A DNA stretch of 64,000 nucleotides from Quadrisphaera sp. INWT6 (GCF_015390235.1 NZ_VUOH01000006.1:186001-250000), one strand, 5' to 3'; positions 37,769 to 47,643 are shown, counted from the first letter of the stretch. The notes: generated by a model not told the origin, from the sequence alone. Program-made: numbers and translations.

Positions 37769-39563
37769 TCAGACGTGCTGGGCGGTCCAGGCGCGGTGGA
37801 GCCGTGAGTACGGGCCGCCGGCGTCGGCCAGCTCCGCAGCGGGACCGACCTCCACCACACGACCGGCGTCGACCACGACGACGACGTCGGCCGCCTCCGC
37901 CGTCGACAGGCGGTGTGCGATCGCGACCGAGGTCCGCCCGCTCAGGACCTGCTCCAGCGCCCTCTGCAGCCGCACCTCCGTGGCCGGGTCGACCGACGAC
38001 GTCGCCTCGTCGAGCACCAGCAGGTCGGGGTCGGCGAGGTGGGCGCGCGCCAGCGCCACGAGCTGGCGCTCCCCCGCGCTGAGGCGCTCACCGCGCTGCC
38101 CGACGGCGGTCGCGAGGCCGTCGGGCAGGTCGTCGAGCCACGCCCCGAGGCCCAGCTCGCGCAGGGCGGCGGCCGCGTCGTCGTCGGTGGCGCCGGGCGC
38201 CCCATCCGCACGTTCTCGCCGACGGTGGTGTCGAAGAGGAACCCCTCCTGCGGCACGGTCACCACGCGGCGGTGCAGCGCGGCCTCGCGGATGCGGCGCG
38301 CGTCGACGCCGGAGAGCAGCACGCGGCCGGCGTCGGGGTCGACCAGGCGCGTCACCAGGCGGGCCAGCGTGGTCTTGCCCGAGCCGGTCTCGCCCACCAC
38401 GGCGATGCGGCTGCCCGCGGGGAAGTGCAGGTCGACGCCTCGGAGCACCTGCTTCGCGGTGCCGGGGTAGGTGTAGCCGACGTCCTCGAGGCGCACCTCG
38501 ACCGGCCCCGGGGCAGGTCGAGCGCGTCGCGCTCGGCGGGGTCGGGAACGACGACGGGGGTGTCGATGAGCTCGACCACCCGGTGCCACCCGGCGAGGGC
38601 GTTCTGCAGCTCGTTGAGCACCTCGGTGGCGGCCTGCACCGGCATGACGAACAGCCCGATGATGAAGAGGAAGGCGAGCATCCGGCCGAGGGTGATGTCG
38701 CCGTCGACGCCCAGCAGCGTCCCGGCGACCACCACGAGCGCCAGCACCAGACCGGAGACGAAGACGCCGACGGAGAAGGTGGCCGCCGTGGCCACCTGTG
38801 CCTTCACCGCCTGCTCGCGGTGGGCCTCCACGGCGGCGTCGACCGCGCGCCAGGTGCGCGCCGACGCGGCGTGCGCGCGGATGACGTCAGCGCCCACGAC
38901 CGTCTCCGAGACGGAGCCGAGGAGCTCGCCCATGCGCAGGCGGACTGCCTGGTAGGCCCGCGCCACCGGCCGCTGCAGGCGGTGGCGGAAGAGGATCACC
39001 GGCACGAAGCAGGCCAGCACGAGCAGCGCGAGCTGCCAGGAGTAGACGAACATCAGCACGGTCGCCAGCACCAGCTGGCCGACGGCGAGCACCAGCACGA
39101 CCATGCCGGTCTGCAGGAACGTGGAGATGGTGTCGACGTCGCTGGTGACGCGGCTGACCAGCGACCCGCGCCGCTCGGCGCCCTGCGTGAGGACCGCGAG
39201 GCGGTGCACGTGCGCGAACGCCCGGGTCCGCAGGCTCGCGAGCCCGGCCTCCGTGGCGCGGAACAACCGGTAGTTCACCAGCCACGACGTGCCGGCGGTG
39301 ACGAGGACGACGAGGGCCGCGGCCCCGACGATGAGCTCGACGCGGGTGACGTCCGGTCCGCCCGGACCGCGGATGCCGGTGTCGATGGTCTGCTGCACGG
39401 CGACGGGCACGACGATGCGGCCCAGCGTGGTGATGCTGGCCAGGACCAGCGTCATCCGCAGGCCGCGGGCGACCTCCGGGGCCAGCTCGCGGGCACGCGC
39501 GACGACCCCCTGCGGCTTCGCCGGCGCTGCCGGAGCAGCCGGGGCGGACGCGGCGGCGCTCAT
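37769..39563 (-). pseudogene. ABC exporter half-transporter, two frameshifts
   Basis: From ATG 39563 the first frame gives six membrane segments (TLVLASITTLGRIVVPVAVQ, VLAVGQLVLATVLMFVYSWQ and others) ending at DPAERDALDLPRG. One missing G near 38505-38514 shifts to VEVRLEDVGYTYPGTAKQVL, Walker A VGETGSGKTTLARL and Q-loop PQEGFLFDTTVGENVRMG. One missing base near 38190-38204 shifts to LSAGERQLVALARAH and Walker B LLVLDEATSSVD. Repairing both gives 598 residues. The signature is the degenerate LSAGE, while the catalytic Glu is kept. It pairs with the gene upstream, overlapping by 4 bases. Confidence 0.85.
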
Positions 39564-41518
39564 GCGCGGGCCTCCTCGGCGGTCGCGGCGGCCCGCTCGC
39601 GGGCGGCGCGGGCGTAGGCCGTCACCAGCTCGCGGTACCCCTCGTCGCGCTCGGTGAGATCCGCCGCCGTGCCGCGGTCGACGACGCGGCCGTGCTCGAG
39701 GTGGACCACCTCGTCGGCCAGGGCGATGGTCGCCGGGCGCGAGGCGACGACGACGACCGTGGTGCCGAGCCCCTGGGCGCCGAGGCCGTCGAGCACGGCG
39801 CGCTCGACGGCCGGGTCGAGGGCGGAGGTCGCGTCGTCGAGGACCAGCAGCCGGGGACGGCGGACCAGGGCCCTGGCGAGCGCGAGCCGCTGGCGCTGGC
39901 CGCCGGACAGCGACGCGCCGCGCTCCCCCACGCGGGTGTCGAGGCCGTCGGGCAGCGCGGCGACGAAGCCGTCGGCCTGGGCCAGCCGCAGGGCCGCCCA
40001 CACGTCGTCGTCGGTCGTCCGGCGCGCGGCGGGCACGTCGTCGGCGTCGAGGCCGAGGGCCACGTTGCCGCGGACGGTGTCGTCGAAGACGAACGTGGAC
40101 TGCGGCACCAGGGCGGCGACGCCGGCGAGCTCGCCCTCGGCCAGCTCGCGGACGTCGACGCCGTCGAGCAGCACGGTGCCGGTGGTCGGGTCGACCAGGC
40201 GCACCAGCAGCCCCGCCAGCGTCGACTTGCCCGAGCCGGTGCCCCCGACGACGGCCGTGGTGGTGCCGGCGGTGACCTCGAGGTCGACGTCGCGCAGCAC
40301 GGGCCGGGGCGCCCTGGCCGGCCCAGCCTCGGCGGGAGCGACGGCGGCGAGGGGCGCGCCGTCGTCGTCCTCGTCGGTGGGGTCGGGCACGGGCGCGGGG
40401 TGGTGGTAGCCGACGCCGCGGCCCTGGGGCCTCGCCGGGGCGCGGCCCGCCCCCGCCGCGCGGGAGCCCCAGGGGGTGGTCGCGTCCTCGGTGAGGACCG
40501 CCTGGAGCCGCGCGTCGCCGGCGACGGTGCGGGGCAGCTCGGCGAGGGTCCACCCGATGGCGCGGACCGGGAAGGCGAGCAGGCTCAGCATGTAGGCGAC
40601 CTGCACGACGTCGCCCACGCCCGCGTCTCCCGAGACCGTGCGGGCGGCACCGACCGCGAGGACGAGCAGGGTGCCCAGCTGCGGCAGCGCCTCGATGACC
40701 GGGTCGAAGGCGCCGCGCGTGCGGCCGGCGGCGACGTTGGCGTCGCGCAGGCGGTCGGCCTCGTGGGCGAAGCGGGTGACCTCGCCACCGGCGAGGCCTA
40801 GGGTCTTGACCACCAGCGCGCCCTCGAAGCTCTCGTGGGCGACGGTCGAGACCTCGCCGCGCAGGCGCTGGACGCGCCGGACCCGCGGCGACATCCGCCG
40901 CGAGTACAGGGCGTTGACGACGACGAGCGCGGGGACGACGAGCAGCCCGATGCCCCCGAGCACCGGGTCGGCCGCGACCATCGCCACGCCCGCGATGCCG
41001 ATGAGCACGACGACGCCGAGGGCGAACGGCAGGATCGCCATCGCCTGCCAGGTGGCCTCGACGTCGGACGCGGCGGTGGCCAGCAGGCGGCCCGCGGGGT
41101 GGGAGTGGTGCCACGCGAGCGGGAGGTCGAGGTAGCGGCGGGCGAGCGCCCGGCGGTAGCGCGCCTGGAGGGCGTACATGGTGGCGCCGGCGGCGATGCG
41201 GCGCAGGAGCACCCCGCCGACGGTGACGACGCCGACCGCCAGCAGCGCGGCGCCCGCGAGCCAGACGTCTCCGGTGGTCACGCCCGCGTCGCCGGAGAGG
41301 GCGGGGACCACGACGTCCTGCGTGACCCGGCCGACCAGCCAGCCGCTGCCGGCGGTGCCCGCGCCGTAGACCACGCTGCCGACCACGGCCCACGCGAACA
41401 GGCGCGGCTCCTCGCGGGCGCCGCGGGCCAGGACGCGCATGCCGCGCAGGAACGTGCCCCGCTGCACCCGGGGAGCGGCTGGGGTGCTGGCAGTGCGTCT
41501 GGGGTCTGGCTGGCTCAC
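39560..41518 (-). CDS. ABC exporter half-transporter, degenerate Walker B
   Basis: 652 residues from GTG 41518. The membrane domain spans residues about 35-320 (LFAWAVVGSVVYGAGTAGSG, MAILPFALGVVVLIGIAGVA). An acidic linker EDDDGAPLA follows, then the nucleotide-binding domain: Walker A VVGGTGSGKSTLAG, signature LSGGQRQRLALARAL and Walker B LLVLDDATSALD, where Asp replaces the catalytic Glu. With the partner at 37.8-39.6 kb (Glu kept, signature LSAGE), the heterodimer would have one complete and one degenerate ATP site, as in TM287/288 and BmrCD. Drug or lipid export is plausible; the substrate is unknown. Confidence 0.9.
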   Translation of the reverse strand: MSQPDPRRTASTPAAPRVQRGTFLRGMRVLARGAREEPRLFAWAVVGSVVYGAGTAGSGWLVGRVTQDVVVPALSGDAGVTTGDVWLAGAALLAVGVVTVGGVLLRRIAAGATMYALQARYRRALARRYLDLPLAWHHSHPAGRLLATAASDVEATWQAMAILPFALGVVVLIGIAGVAMVAADPVLGGIGLLVVPALVVVNALYSRRMSPRVRRVQRLRGEVSTVAHESFEGALVVKTLGLAGGEVTRFAHEADRLRDANVAAGRTRGAFDPVIEALPQLGTLLVLAVGAARTVSGDAGVGDVVQVAYMLSLLAFPVRAIGWTLAELPRTVAGDARLQAVLTEDATTPWGSRAAGAGRAPARPQGRGVGYHHPAPVPDPTDEDDDGAPLAAVAPAEAGPARAPRPVLRDVDLEVTAGTTTAVVGGTGSGKSTLAGLLVRLVDPTTGTVLLDGVDVRELAEGELAGVAALVPQSTFVFDDTVRGNVALGLDADDVPAARRTTDDDVWAALRLAQADGFVAALPDGLDTRVGERGASLSGGQRQRLALARALVRRPRLLVLDDATSALDPAVERAVLDGLGAQGLGTTVVVVASRPATIALADEVVHLEHGRVVDRGTAADLTERDEGYRELVTAYARAARERAAATAEEARA

Positions 41519-41529
41519 CGGGACATCAC

Positions 41530-41541
41530 TCGATGTATCGA
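41530..41541. promoter_or_regulatory. Short palindrome upstream of the ABC exporter
   Basis: TCGATGTATCGA, 5-base arms around GT, 12 bases before the GTG start of the exporter operon and in the gap shared with the divergent gene at 41648. Its A/T content stands out. PadR/TetR-like control is possible but no regulator gene is adjacent. Confidence 0.35.
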
Positions 41542-41647
41542 AACACGGAGCACCGACAGCCGCCCGCCACCTGCGCACGGACGGGGGCTCGGCGGGAGCT
41601 CGCGCTGCCGGCGCGACGCTGTCGGGGGGCCGCGCCAGGATGGGCCC

Positions 41648-42310
41648 ATGACCAGCCCCGACCGCGCGCGGCTCGCGGACCTCCTCGACCAGGCCGGCCC
41701 CGACGCCCCCACCCTGTGCGCGGGCTGGGACGCCCGCGACCTCGCCGTCCACCTGCTGGTCCGGGAGGGGCGCCCCGACGCGTTCGTCGCCCGCGAGCTG
41801 GGCGCCCGCGTGCCGCGGCTGACGCGGGCGGCGGCGCACGGGCGGCGCGTGGAGGAGCAGCTGGAGGCGCTGCCGTTCGCCGAGCTGGTCCAGCGCTTCC
41901 GCACCGGCCCGCCGCGCTGGACCCCGTTCGCCGTCCCGCAGGTCGAGGCGCTCGCCAACGGGCTGGAGTTCTACGTGCACGGCCAGGACGTGCGCCGCGC
42001 CGACCCGGCGTGGGACCCGGCCGACCCCGCCTCCCACGAGGAGCTGCGCCCCGGCCAGCGCGAGGCCCTGTGGAGCGCGCTGCGCCGCACCGCGAAGCTC
42101 GCCTACCGCCGCTCGCCGGTCGGGGTGGTGCTCGTGGTGCCCGCCGGGCCCCGGGTGGTGGCGGTGCGCCGGGAGCGGTCCGTCGTCGTCACCGGGCAGG
42201 TCGAGGAGCTGGTGCTGCACGCCACCGGACGGCGGGGCGCGGCGGTCGTCGAGGTCACGGGGGACGACGACGCCGTCGCGGCGTTCTCCGGGGTGCCGCT
42301 GGGGATGTGA
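41648..42310 (+). CDS. MDMPI-type (mycothiol-dependent isomerase-like) protein, TIGR03085 group
   Basis: 220 residues from ATG 41648. It has a DinB-like four-helix domain with possible metal ligands: His in ARDLAVHLLVREGRPD and Glu/His/Asp in ANGLEFYVHGQDVRRA. A C-terminal alpha/beta domain (VGVVLVVPAGPRVVAVRRER, RRGAAVVEVTGDDDAVAAFS) completes the TIGR03085 layout. Members are actinobacterial, often near his genes, and are thought to act with mycothiol; the reaction is not known. It is convergent with hisF, four bases apart. CAGGAT lies 6 bases before the ATG as a possible leaderless box. Confidence 0.82.
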   Translation: MTSPDRARLADLLDQAGPDAPTLCAGWDARDLAVHLLVREGRPDAFVARELGARVPRLTRAAAHGRRVEEQLEALPFAELVQRFRTGPPRWTPFAVPQVEALANGLEFYVHGQDVRRADPAWDPADPASHEELRPGQREALWSALRRTAKLAYRRSPVGVVLVVPAGPRVVAVRRERSVVVTGQVEELVLHATGRRGAAVVEVTGDDDAVAAFSGVPLGM

Positions 42311-42314
42311 CGCC

Positions 42315-43086
<772 letters not shown>

Positions 43087-43094
43087 GTCGGCCC

Positions 43095-43100
43095 AGCCTA
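43095..43100 (-). promoter_or_regulatory. Leaderless-type -10 box of hisF
   Basis: Minus-strand TAGGCT, 8 bases before GTG 43086. Confidence 0.45.
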
Positions 43101-43147
43101 GGCGCCCGGGCGCACCGCTCCGGCACGCCTCACCCCTCCTCCCCGTC

Positions 43148-43245
43148 CGTGATCACGGGCTTCCGGAACGGTGCTCGAAGCACCTGTTCCGGAAGCCCAT
43201 GATCACGAGGGAAGGTGCTCCGGAGTCCCGTGATCACGGCGGGGG
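43148..43245. repeat. Large palindromic element with TGATCACG and TTCCGGA cores
   Basis: Positions 43148-43207 fold into one stem of 27 pairs: 43148-43155 with 43200-43207, 43157-43169 (GGGCTTCCGGAAC) with 43186-43198, and 43170-43175 with 43179-43184 around loop CGA. There is one mismatch (43156/43199) and a bulged T (43185). A third, inverted partial copy follows (TCCGGAGTCCCGTGATCACG, about 43219-43238). It lies between divergent hisF and the kinase-like gene. Confidence 0.85.
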
Positions 43246-43258
43246 TGGTGGGGGTGGC

Positions 43259-43264
43259 TAGCGT
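43259..43264 (+). promoter_or_regulatory. Leaderless-type -10 box of the kinase-like gene
   Basis: TAGCGT, 7 bases before GTG 43272. It ends the gap holding the palindromic element. Confidence 0.5.
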
Positions 43265-43271
43265 TCACCGG

Positions 43272-43827
43272 GTGCCGCACCCCGCCGACGACACCGCCGA
43301 CCTCGTGCTGAGCCGTCCGGCGGGTCCGAGCGGGGTCCGCGTGGTCGCCGTCGACGGACCCAGCGGCTCGGGCAAGACCACCCTCGCCGGCGCCGTCGCC
43401 GCGGACGCTGCGGGAGCGCGGCGCCAGCACCACCGAGGTGCACATGGACGACCTCTACCCGGGGTGGGACGGCCTCGCCGACGCCGTCGGGCTGGTCACC
43501 ACCCAGGTGCTCGAGCCGCTCAGCGCCGGAGCGCCGGCGGCGTTCCGGCGGTGGGACTGGGTCGCGCACGCGTGGGCGGAGCAGGTGCCGGTGGAGGCGG
43601 CCGACGTCGTCGTCCTCGAGGGGGTGGGGTGCGGGTCGCGGCCCTGCGCCCCACACCTGGCGGCCCTGGTCTGGGTGGAGGCCGACGACGACGAGCGCAT
43701 GCGGCGCGGCATCGAGCGCGACGGCGAGGCGTACCGCCCGCACTGGGAGCGCTGGGCGGCGCAGGAGCGGGTGCTCTTCGCCGCCGAGGGGACGCGCGGG
43801 CGCGCCGACCTCGTGCTCCGCACCTGA
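43272..43827 (+). pseudogene. Uridine kinase-like P-loop protein, frameshifted
   Basis: From GTG 43272 the first frame gives VRVVAVDGPSGSGKTTLAGA (Walker A) and AVAADA. The next frame continues LRERGASTTEVHMDDLYPGW and DGLADAVGLVTTQVLEPLSA, then VVVLEGVGCGSRPCAPHLAA, VEADDDERMRRGIERDG and HWERWAAQE, the DDLYPGW and lid segments of small actinobacterial (d)NK/uridine kinase-like proteins. One extra base near 43404-43410 explains the break; repair gives 184 residues. The role is probably nucleoside or small-molecule phosphorylation, not certain. Confidence 0.8.
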
Positions 43828-43868
43828 CCGCCGACGGTCCACGCCGGCCGACCGGCAGGATGGTGCCC

Positions 43869-44948
43869 GTGAGCCGGTTGGAGCTGCGGGCGCGCGCCGA
43901 CCGGCTGCGGGCGCACGCACCGCACGTCGTGCTGTGCGCCACCGGCGCCGGCATCGCCTACCTGGTCGCGCGGCACGTGCTGGGCCACGAGCAGCCGATC
44001 TTCGCGCCGATCGCAGCGGTGCTGGGGCTGGGCATCTCCTACGGGCAGCGGCTGCGGCGCGTGGGCGAGGTGGTCGTCGGCGTCGCGATCGGCGTCCTGG
44101 TGGGCGACCTGCTGGTGCGCGCCTTCGGCACCGGCGCCTGGCAGATCGCGCTGGTGGTGGGGCTGGGCATGTCGGTGGCGATCCTGCTGCGCGCCGGCAC
44201 GCTGATGATCAACCAGATCGCCATCCAGGGCGTCTTCGTCACGCTCTACGCGCAGACCTCCACCGGCGCGATCATCGGCCGCTGGTCCGACGCCGCCACC
44301 GGCGGAGCGGTCGCCCTGGTGCTGGCGACCCTCGTGCCGCGTCAGCAGCTGCGGCGGCCGGTGGTGCTGGCCCGCGAGGTGCTCGAGACCGTCGCGGACC
44401 TGCTCCTGGAGGCGTCGTCCGCCGCGAAGGACGGTGACGTCGAGCGCGGCCACGACGCCCTCGCGCACGCCCGCGGCACCCAGAGCCGCCTGGACCTACT
44501 GCGCGCCGCGGCCAGCGAGGGCGTCGACGTGGCCCGGCTCGCGCCGTTCCGGGGGCACCACGCCGCGCAGGCGCGGGCGGTGAGCGCGCTGGCCGTGCCG
44601 CTGGACCGCGCGGTGCGCAACGTGCGGGTGCTCTCGCGGCGGCTGTCCGTGGCCACCGACCGCAGCGAGGTGGTCCCCGAGGAGCTCCTCGGGCTGGTCG
44701 ACGAGCTCGCCAGCGCCACCCTGCACCTCGCCGAGGACCTCGGCTCCGGTCGCCGGCTCGACGACGCCGTCGACGCCCTCGCCGCCGTCGGGCTGGCCTC
44801 GACGCTGGTGCCGCGCTCGTCGCTGTCCGCCGACGTGGTGCTGGCGCAGGTGCGCTCGGCGACGGTCGACCTGCTCATGGTCGCGGGGCTGGACGACGCC
44901 GCGGCCCACGACAGGGTGCCGCCGCGGCCGGGTGAGCACTTCGGCTGA
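43869..44948 (+). CDS. FUSC-family (aromatic acid exporter-like) membrane protein
   Basis: 359 residues from GTG 43869; ATG 43860 is an alternative three codons upstream. The N-terminal half holds about six short membrane segments (HVVLCATGAGIAYLVARHVL, IFAPIAAVLGLGISYGQRLR, EVVVGVAIGVLVGDLLV, WQIALVVGLGMSVAILLRAG, IAIQGVFVTLYAQ, GGAVALVLATLVP). The pattern P-I-FAPIAAVLGLG with QRLRR is the FUSC_2/ArAE repeat. The C-terminal half is helical and cytoplasmic. A transport role is inferred from the family; the substrate is unknown. Confidence 0.82.
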   Translation: MSRLELRARADRLRAHAPHVVLCATGAGIAYLVARHVLGHEQPIFAPIAAVLGLGISYGQRLRRVGEVVVGVAIGVLVGDLLVRAFGTGAWQIALVVGLGMSVAILLRAGTLMINQIAIQGVFVTLYAQTSTGAIIGRWSDAATGGAVALVLATLVPRQQLRRPVVLAREVLETVADLLLEASSAAKDGDVERGHDALAHARGTQSRLDLLRAAASEGVDVARLAPFRGHHAAQARAVSALAVPLDRAVRNVRVLSRRLSVATDRSEVVPEELLGLVDELASATLHLAEDLGSGRRLDDAVDALAAVGLASTLVPRSSLSADVVLAQVRSATVDLLMVAGLDDAAAHDRVPPRPGEHFG

Positions 44949-44988
44949 GGGGTTCGCGGACCGCAGAAGTGATGGTCCCGCGTGTTCT

Positions 44989-45018
44989 TACCTTCACTTA
45001 GGGGGCTGAGTGAAGGTA
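44989..45018. promoter_or_regulatory. Palindromic operator overlapping the fic promoter
   Basis: TACCTTCACT (44989-44998) and AGTGAAGGTA (45009-45018) are perfect 10-base arms separated by 10 bases, so half-site centres are 20 bases apart, about two helical turns. The right arm overlaps the -10 box at 45017-45022. Autoregulation by the C-terminal winged helix of the Fic protein is plausible. Confidence 0.65.
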
Positions 45019-45022
45019 GCGT
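45017..45022 (+). promoter_or_regulatory. Leaderless-type -10 box of the fic gene
   Basis: TAGCGT, 6 bases before GTG 45029, sharing TA with the operator's right arm. Confidence 0.5.
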
Positions 45023-45028
45023 CACTGG

Positions 45029-46264
45029 GTGCCTTCAGATTCCCGAAGCGCGTCGTGGCCGGCGCTGGGTAGCCGCGAGGTGCCCTGGACCCCGAGGCTG
45101 CCGCCCGACCTCGTGCCGCGGTCGGTCCGCGAGCGCCACCGCGGGCCCTACGCCGCCTCGGTCGTGCCCTCCATCGCCAGTGCCTCGCCGAGGGTGTCGG
45201 CGGTCGCGTCAGCGCTGGCGGAGGAGGCTGCTGCCGAGGTCGCGCGCTTCGACGCCGAGCAGGCGGTGACCCTCGCCGGGGTCGACGGGGACGGTGGTGG
45301 GCCGGGCCCGCTGCCGTTCCTGCTGCTGCGCAGCGAGTCGGCGTCGTCGTCGCAGATCGAGGGGCTCACGTCGGGGGCGCGGGCGATCGCCGTGGCCGAG
45401 CTGGGCGGAGGTGCCACCCGCAACGCGGAGCTGGTGCTGGGGAACGTCAGGTCGATGCAGGCGGCGCTCGCCCTCGCCGACGACCTCACGCCCGAGGCCC
45501 TGCTGGCGATGCAGCGGGCGCTGCTGGAGGCGAGCGCGCCGTCCATCGCGGGGCGGTGGCGCACGGAGCAGGTGTGGATCGGCGGTGACACGTACGGGCC
45601 GCACGGCGCGGAGTTCGTGCCGCCGCACCACGACGACGTGCCCGGTCTCATCGACGACCTGGTCGCGTTCAGCGCTCGGGGCGACCTCCAGGTGCTGGTG
45701 CACGCGGCGCTGGCGCACGCCCAGTTCGAGACCGTCCACCCCTTCGCCGACGGCAACGGCCGCACCGGGCGGGCGCTGGTGCACGCGCTGCTGCGCCGCC
45801 GCGGGCTGGCCCGGCGGGTGACCGTGCCGGTCTCGGCCGGGCTGCTCACCGACGTCGGCGGGTACTTCGACGCCCTGACCGCGTACCGCACCGGCGAGGT
45901 CGACCCGATCGTCGAGGAGCTCGCGCACGGGGCGCTGGCCGCCGTCGTCAACGGACGGCGGCTGGCGGTGGAGCTGCGCGCGGCACGGGCGCGGTGGGAC
46001 GACGTGGTGGTGGCACGTCGCGACTCCGCCGCGTGGCGCCTGGCCGACCTCCTGCTGCGCCAGCCGGTGGTCGACAGCCCGACCATCGCCCGCGAGCTCG
46101 GCCTCTCCTCCGCCAACGCCGCCCGCCCGCTGGCGCCGCTGGTGGAGGCGGGCGTGGTGCGCGAGACGACGGGCCGCGACCGGGGTCGGCTGTGGCAGGC
46201 CGACGAGGTGCTGGCGGCGCTGGACGCGTTCGCCGCGCGGGCGGGCCGGCGCAGCACCAGCTGA
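45029..46264 (+). CDS. Fic-family AMP-transferase-like protein with C-terminal winged helix
   Basis: 411 residues from GTG 45029. The inhibitory motif (S/T)xxxE(G/N) is seen as SSQIEG near residue 108, in RSESASSSQIEGLTSGARAI, so this is class II (N-terminal inhibition). The catalytic motif is VHPFADGNGRTGRALVHALL. A C-terminal winged helix follows (VDSPTIARELGLSSANAARP, LAPLVEAGVVRETTGRDRG). Fic proteins transfer AMP or related groups to protein hydroxyls; the target is unknown. There is no antitoxin gene next to it. A perfect operator-like palindrome covers its promoter. Confidence 0.9.
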   Translation: MPSDSRSASWPALGSREVPWTPRLPPDLVPRSVRERHRGPYAASVVPSIASASPRVSAVASALAEEAAAEVARFDAEQAVTLAGVDGDGGGPGPLPFLLLRSESASSSQIEGLTSGARAIAVAELGGGATRNAELVLGNVRSMQAALALADDLTPEALLAMQRALLEASAPSIAGRWRTEQVWIGGDTYGPHGAEFVPPHHDDVPGLIDDLVAFSARGDLQVLVHAALAHAQFETVHPFADGNGRTGRALVHALLRRRGLARRVTVPVSAGLLTDVGGYFDALTAYRTGEVDPIVEELAHGALAAVVNGRRLAVELRAARARWDDVVVARRDSAAWRLADLLLRQPVVDSPTIARELGLSSANAARPLAPLVEAGVVRETTGRDRGRLWQADEVLAALDAFAARAGRRSTS

Positions 46265-46276
46265 CGCCTCGTCGGA

Positions 46277-47374
46277 TCAGCCCGCCGCGGGCACGACCTC
46301 GTTCCCGCCGAAGGGGGTGCCGCCGCCCCCGAGCGCGCCGTTGACGTCCACCAGCGTCCGGTCGCCCAGCGGCTGACCGAGCTCCACGACCAGCGGTGCC
46401 AGGGGGTGGCCGGGGCAGCCCTGGGCGCCCTTGCGGATGTACGTGGACACGGCGATGCGGACCTGCGCGTCCGTCACCTCGACCTGCGGGGGCGCCGTGT
46501 TGTCCACGGCCCCCTGGCCGGTGGTGCACCCCTCCTCGTCGACCAGCACCTCCACGCTCGTGGCCGCGGGATCCGGCACGAAGCCGGCGGGGAGGAACCA
46601 CGTGGCGGGGTTCGTGGTCTCCGGGTCGCGGTCGTCGGAGTGGAACTCGACGGCGAGCGGTGCGCGGCGTCCGAGGGCCTCGACCATCGCGTCGACCACG
46701 AGCGCCGCGGTGGCGTCGTCGGCGCGCTTCCTCGCACCGTCGGGGATGTAGTCGATGGAGAGCACGCCCGTCGGGGCGTCCAGCCCGCCACCGCTGAAGG
46801 CGCGGTCGCCGACATCGGCGCTGAAGGCGTCGATCCCGACCGACAGGACGCGCTCGCGCTCGGCGTCGCTCAGCACCGCGCCACCGCGCAGCTCGACGGG
46901 GAAGGGCAGCTCCTCTGCGAGCGCCAGCAGTCCGTCCGGAAGCTCCGTCCCGGTGTAGCCGACCCACGGCGGGACGGTGTCGTCCTCCGGGTCGCCCCAG
47001 GCCAGGGCCGAGTAGCGGTCGCCCGCCGCCGCCTGGGCGCGCTCGGCCCAGGCGCTGAAGACCTGCTGGTCCTGCAGCTCGGCGGCGGCCTCCTCCAGGG
47101 AGATGCCCTCCTCACCGGCGAACCACTCCACCTCGGGCTGCAGGACCACGTCGACGGGGCCCACGGGCTCGCGGACGCCCTTCGGGGTCGTGACCGTCGT
47201 GAGGGCCGGGTCGGGCCACGTGGGCGCCGCCTGCTCGGCCGGCGCGGCGGGGGACGCGCTGGCCGTCGGGTCCGCCGCTGCGGGCGGTGCGCCGTTCCCG
47301 CACCCGCCAAGAGCCACCGCCGCCACCACTGCCACCGCTGACAGCCCGAACGCCCCTGCCCTGGACCGCTCCAC
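46277..47374 (-). CDS. Putative lipoprotein of unknown function
   Basis: 365 residues from GTG 47374. The signal peptide GLSAVAVVAAVALGGC ends in a lipobox (ALGGC, then GNG), followed by an Ala/Pro-rich linker to about residue 60. The globular part is acidic and has no motif I recognise; SVEVLVDEEGCTTG and TYIRKGAQGCPGHPLAPLVV place two Cys that could pair. It is probably anchored outside the membrane by Lgt. It is convergent with the fic gene (12 bases apart). Confidence 0.7.
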   Translation of the reverse strand: MERSRAGAFGLSAVAVVAAVALGGCGNGAPPAAADPTASASPAAPAEQAAPTWPDPALTTVTTPKGVREPVGPVDVVLQPEVEWFAGEEGISLEEAAAELQDQQVFSAWAERAQAAAGDRYSALAWGDPEDDTVPPWVGYTGTELPDGLLALAEELPFPVELRGGAVLSDAERERVLSVGIDAFSADVGDRAFSGGGLDAPTGVLSIDYIPDGARKRADDATAALVVDAMVEALGRRAPLAVEFHSDDRDPETTNPATWFLPAGFVPDPAATSVEVLVDEEGCTTGQGAVDNTAPPQVEVTDAQVRIAVSTYIRKGAQGCPGHPLAPLVVELGQPLGDRTLVDVNGALGGGGTPFGGNEVVPAAG

Positions 47375-47627
47375 GCCGCACCCCCCGTGCTCAGGCCGCC
47401 CGGTGGCGGCGCTCACCGGTGAAGACGCTGCCGCAGCAGCTGGCGTTGCACGCGGCGCCGCGCCGTCGTCCTCATCCGGCGGACGGGACGAGCTCAGCAG
47501 GACAGACCCCGCTGGCACAAGCCTGGCGCTGCGTGACGTCGGACGGGCAGAACCCGGCCCGCGAGGCCCTAGAGGGTCCCCAGGCGGACCTCTGCCCCGT
47601 CCGGCGTCACCTCCGGGGGTGGCGGAC

Positions 47628-47640
47628 GCCCATGATCACG
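47628..47640. repeat. Dispersed copy of the GCCCATGATCACG element
   Basis: A 13-base exact match to 43195-43207. It sits at the 3' end of mscS inside the 269-base gap 47375-47643, which otherwise shows nothing recognisable. Confidence 0.5.
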
Positions 47641-47643
47641 GGG

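Noticed and set aside
43148-43245. Insertion sequence ends
   Set aside because: There is no transposase frame between or near the arms, and the arms fold on each other across a 3-base loop.
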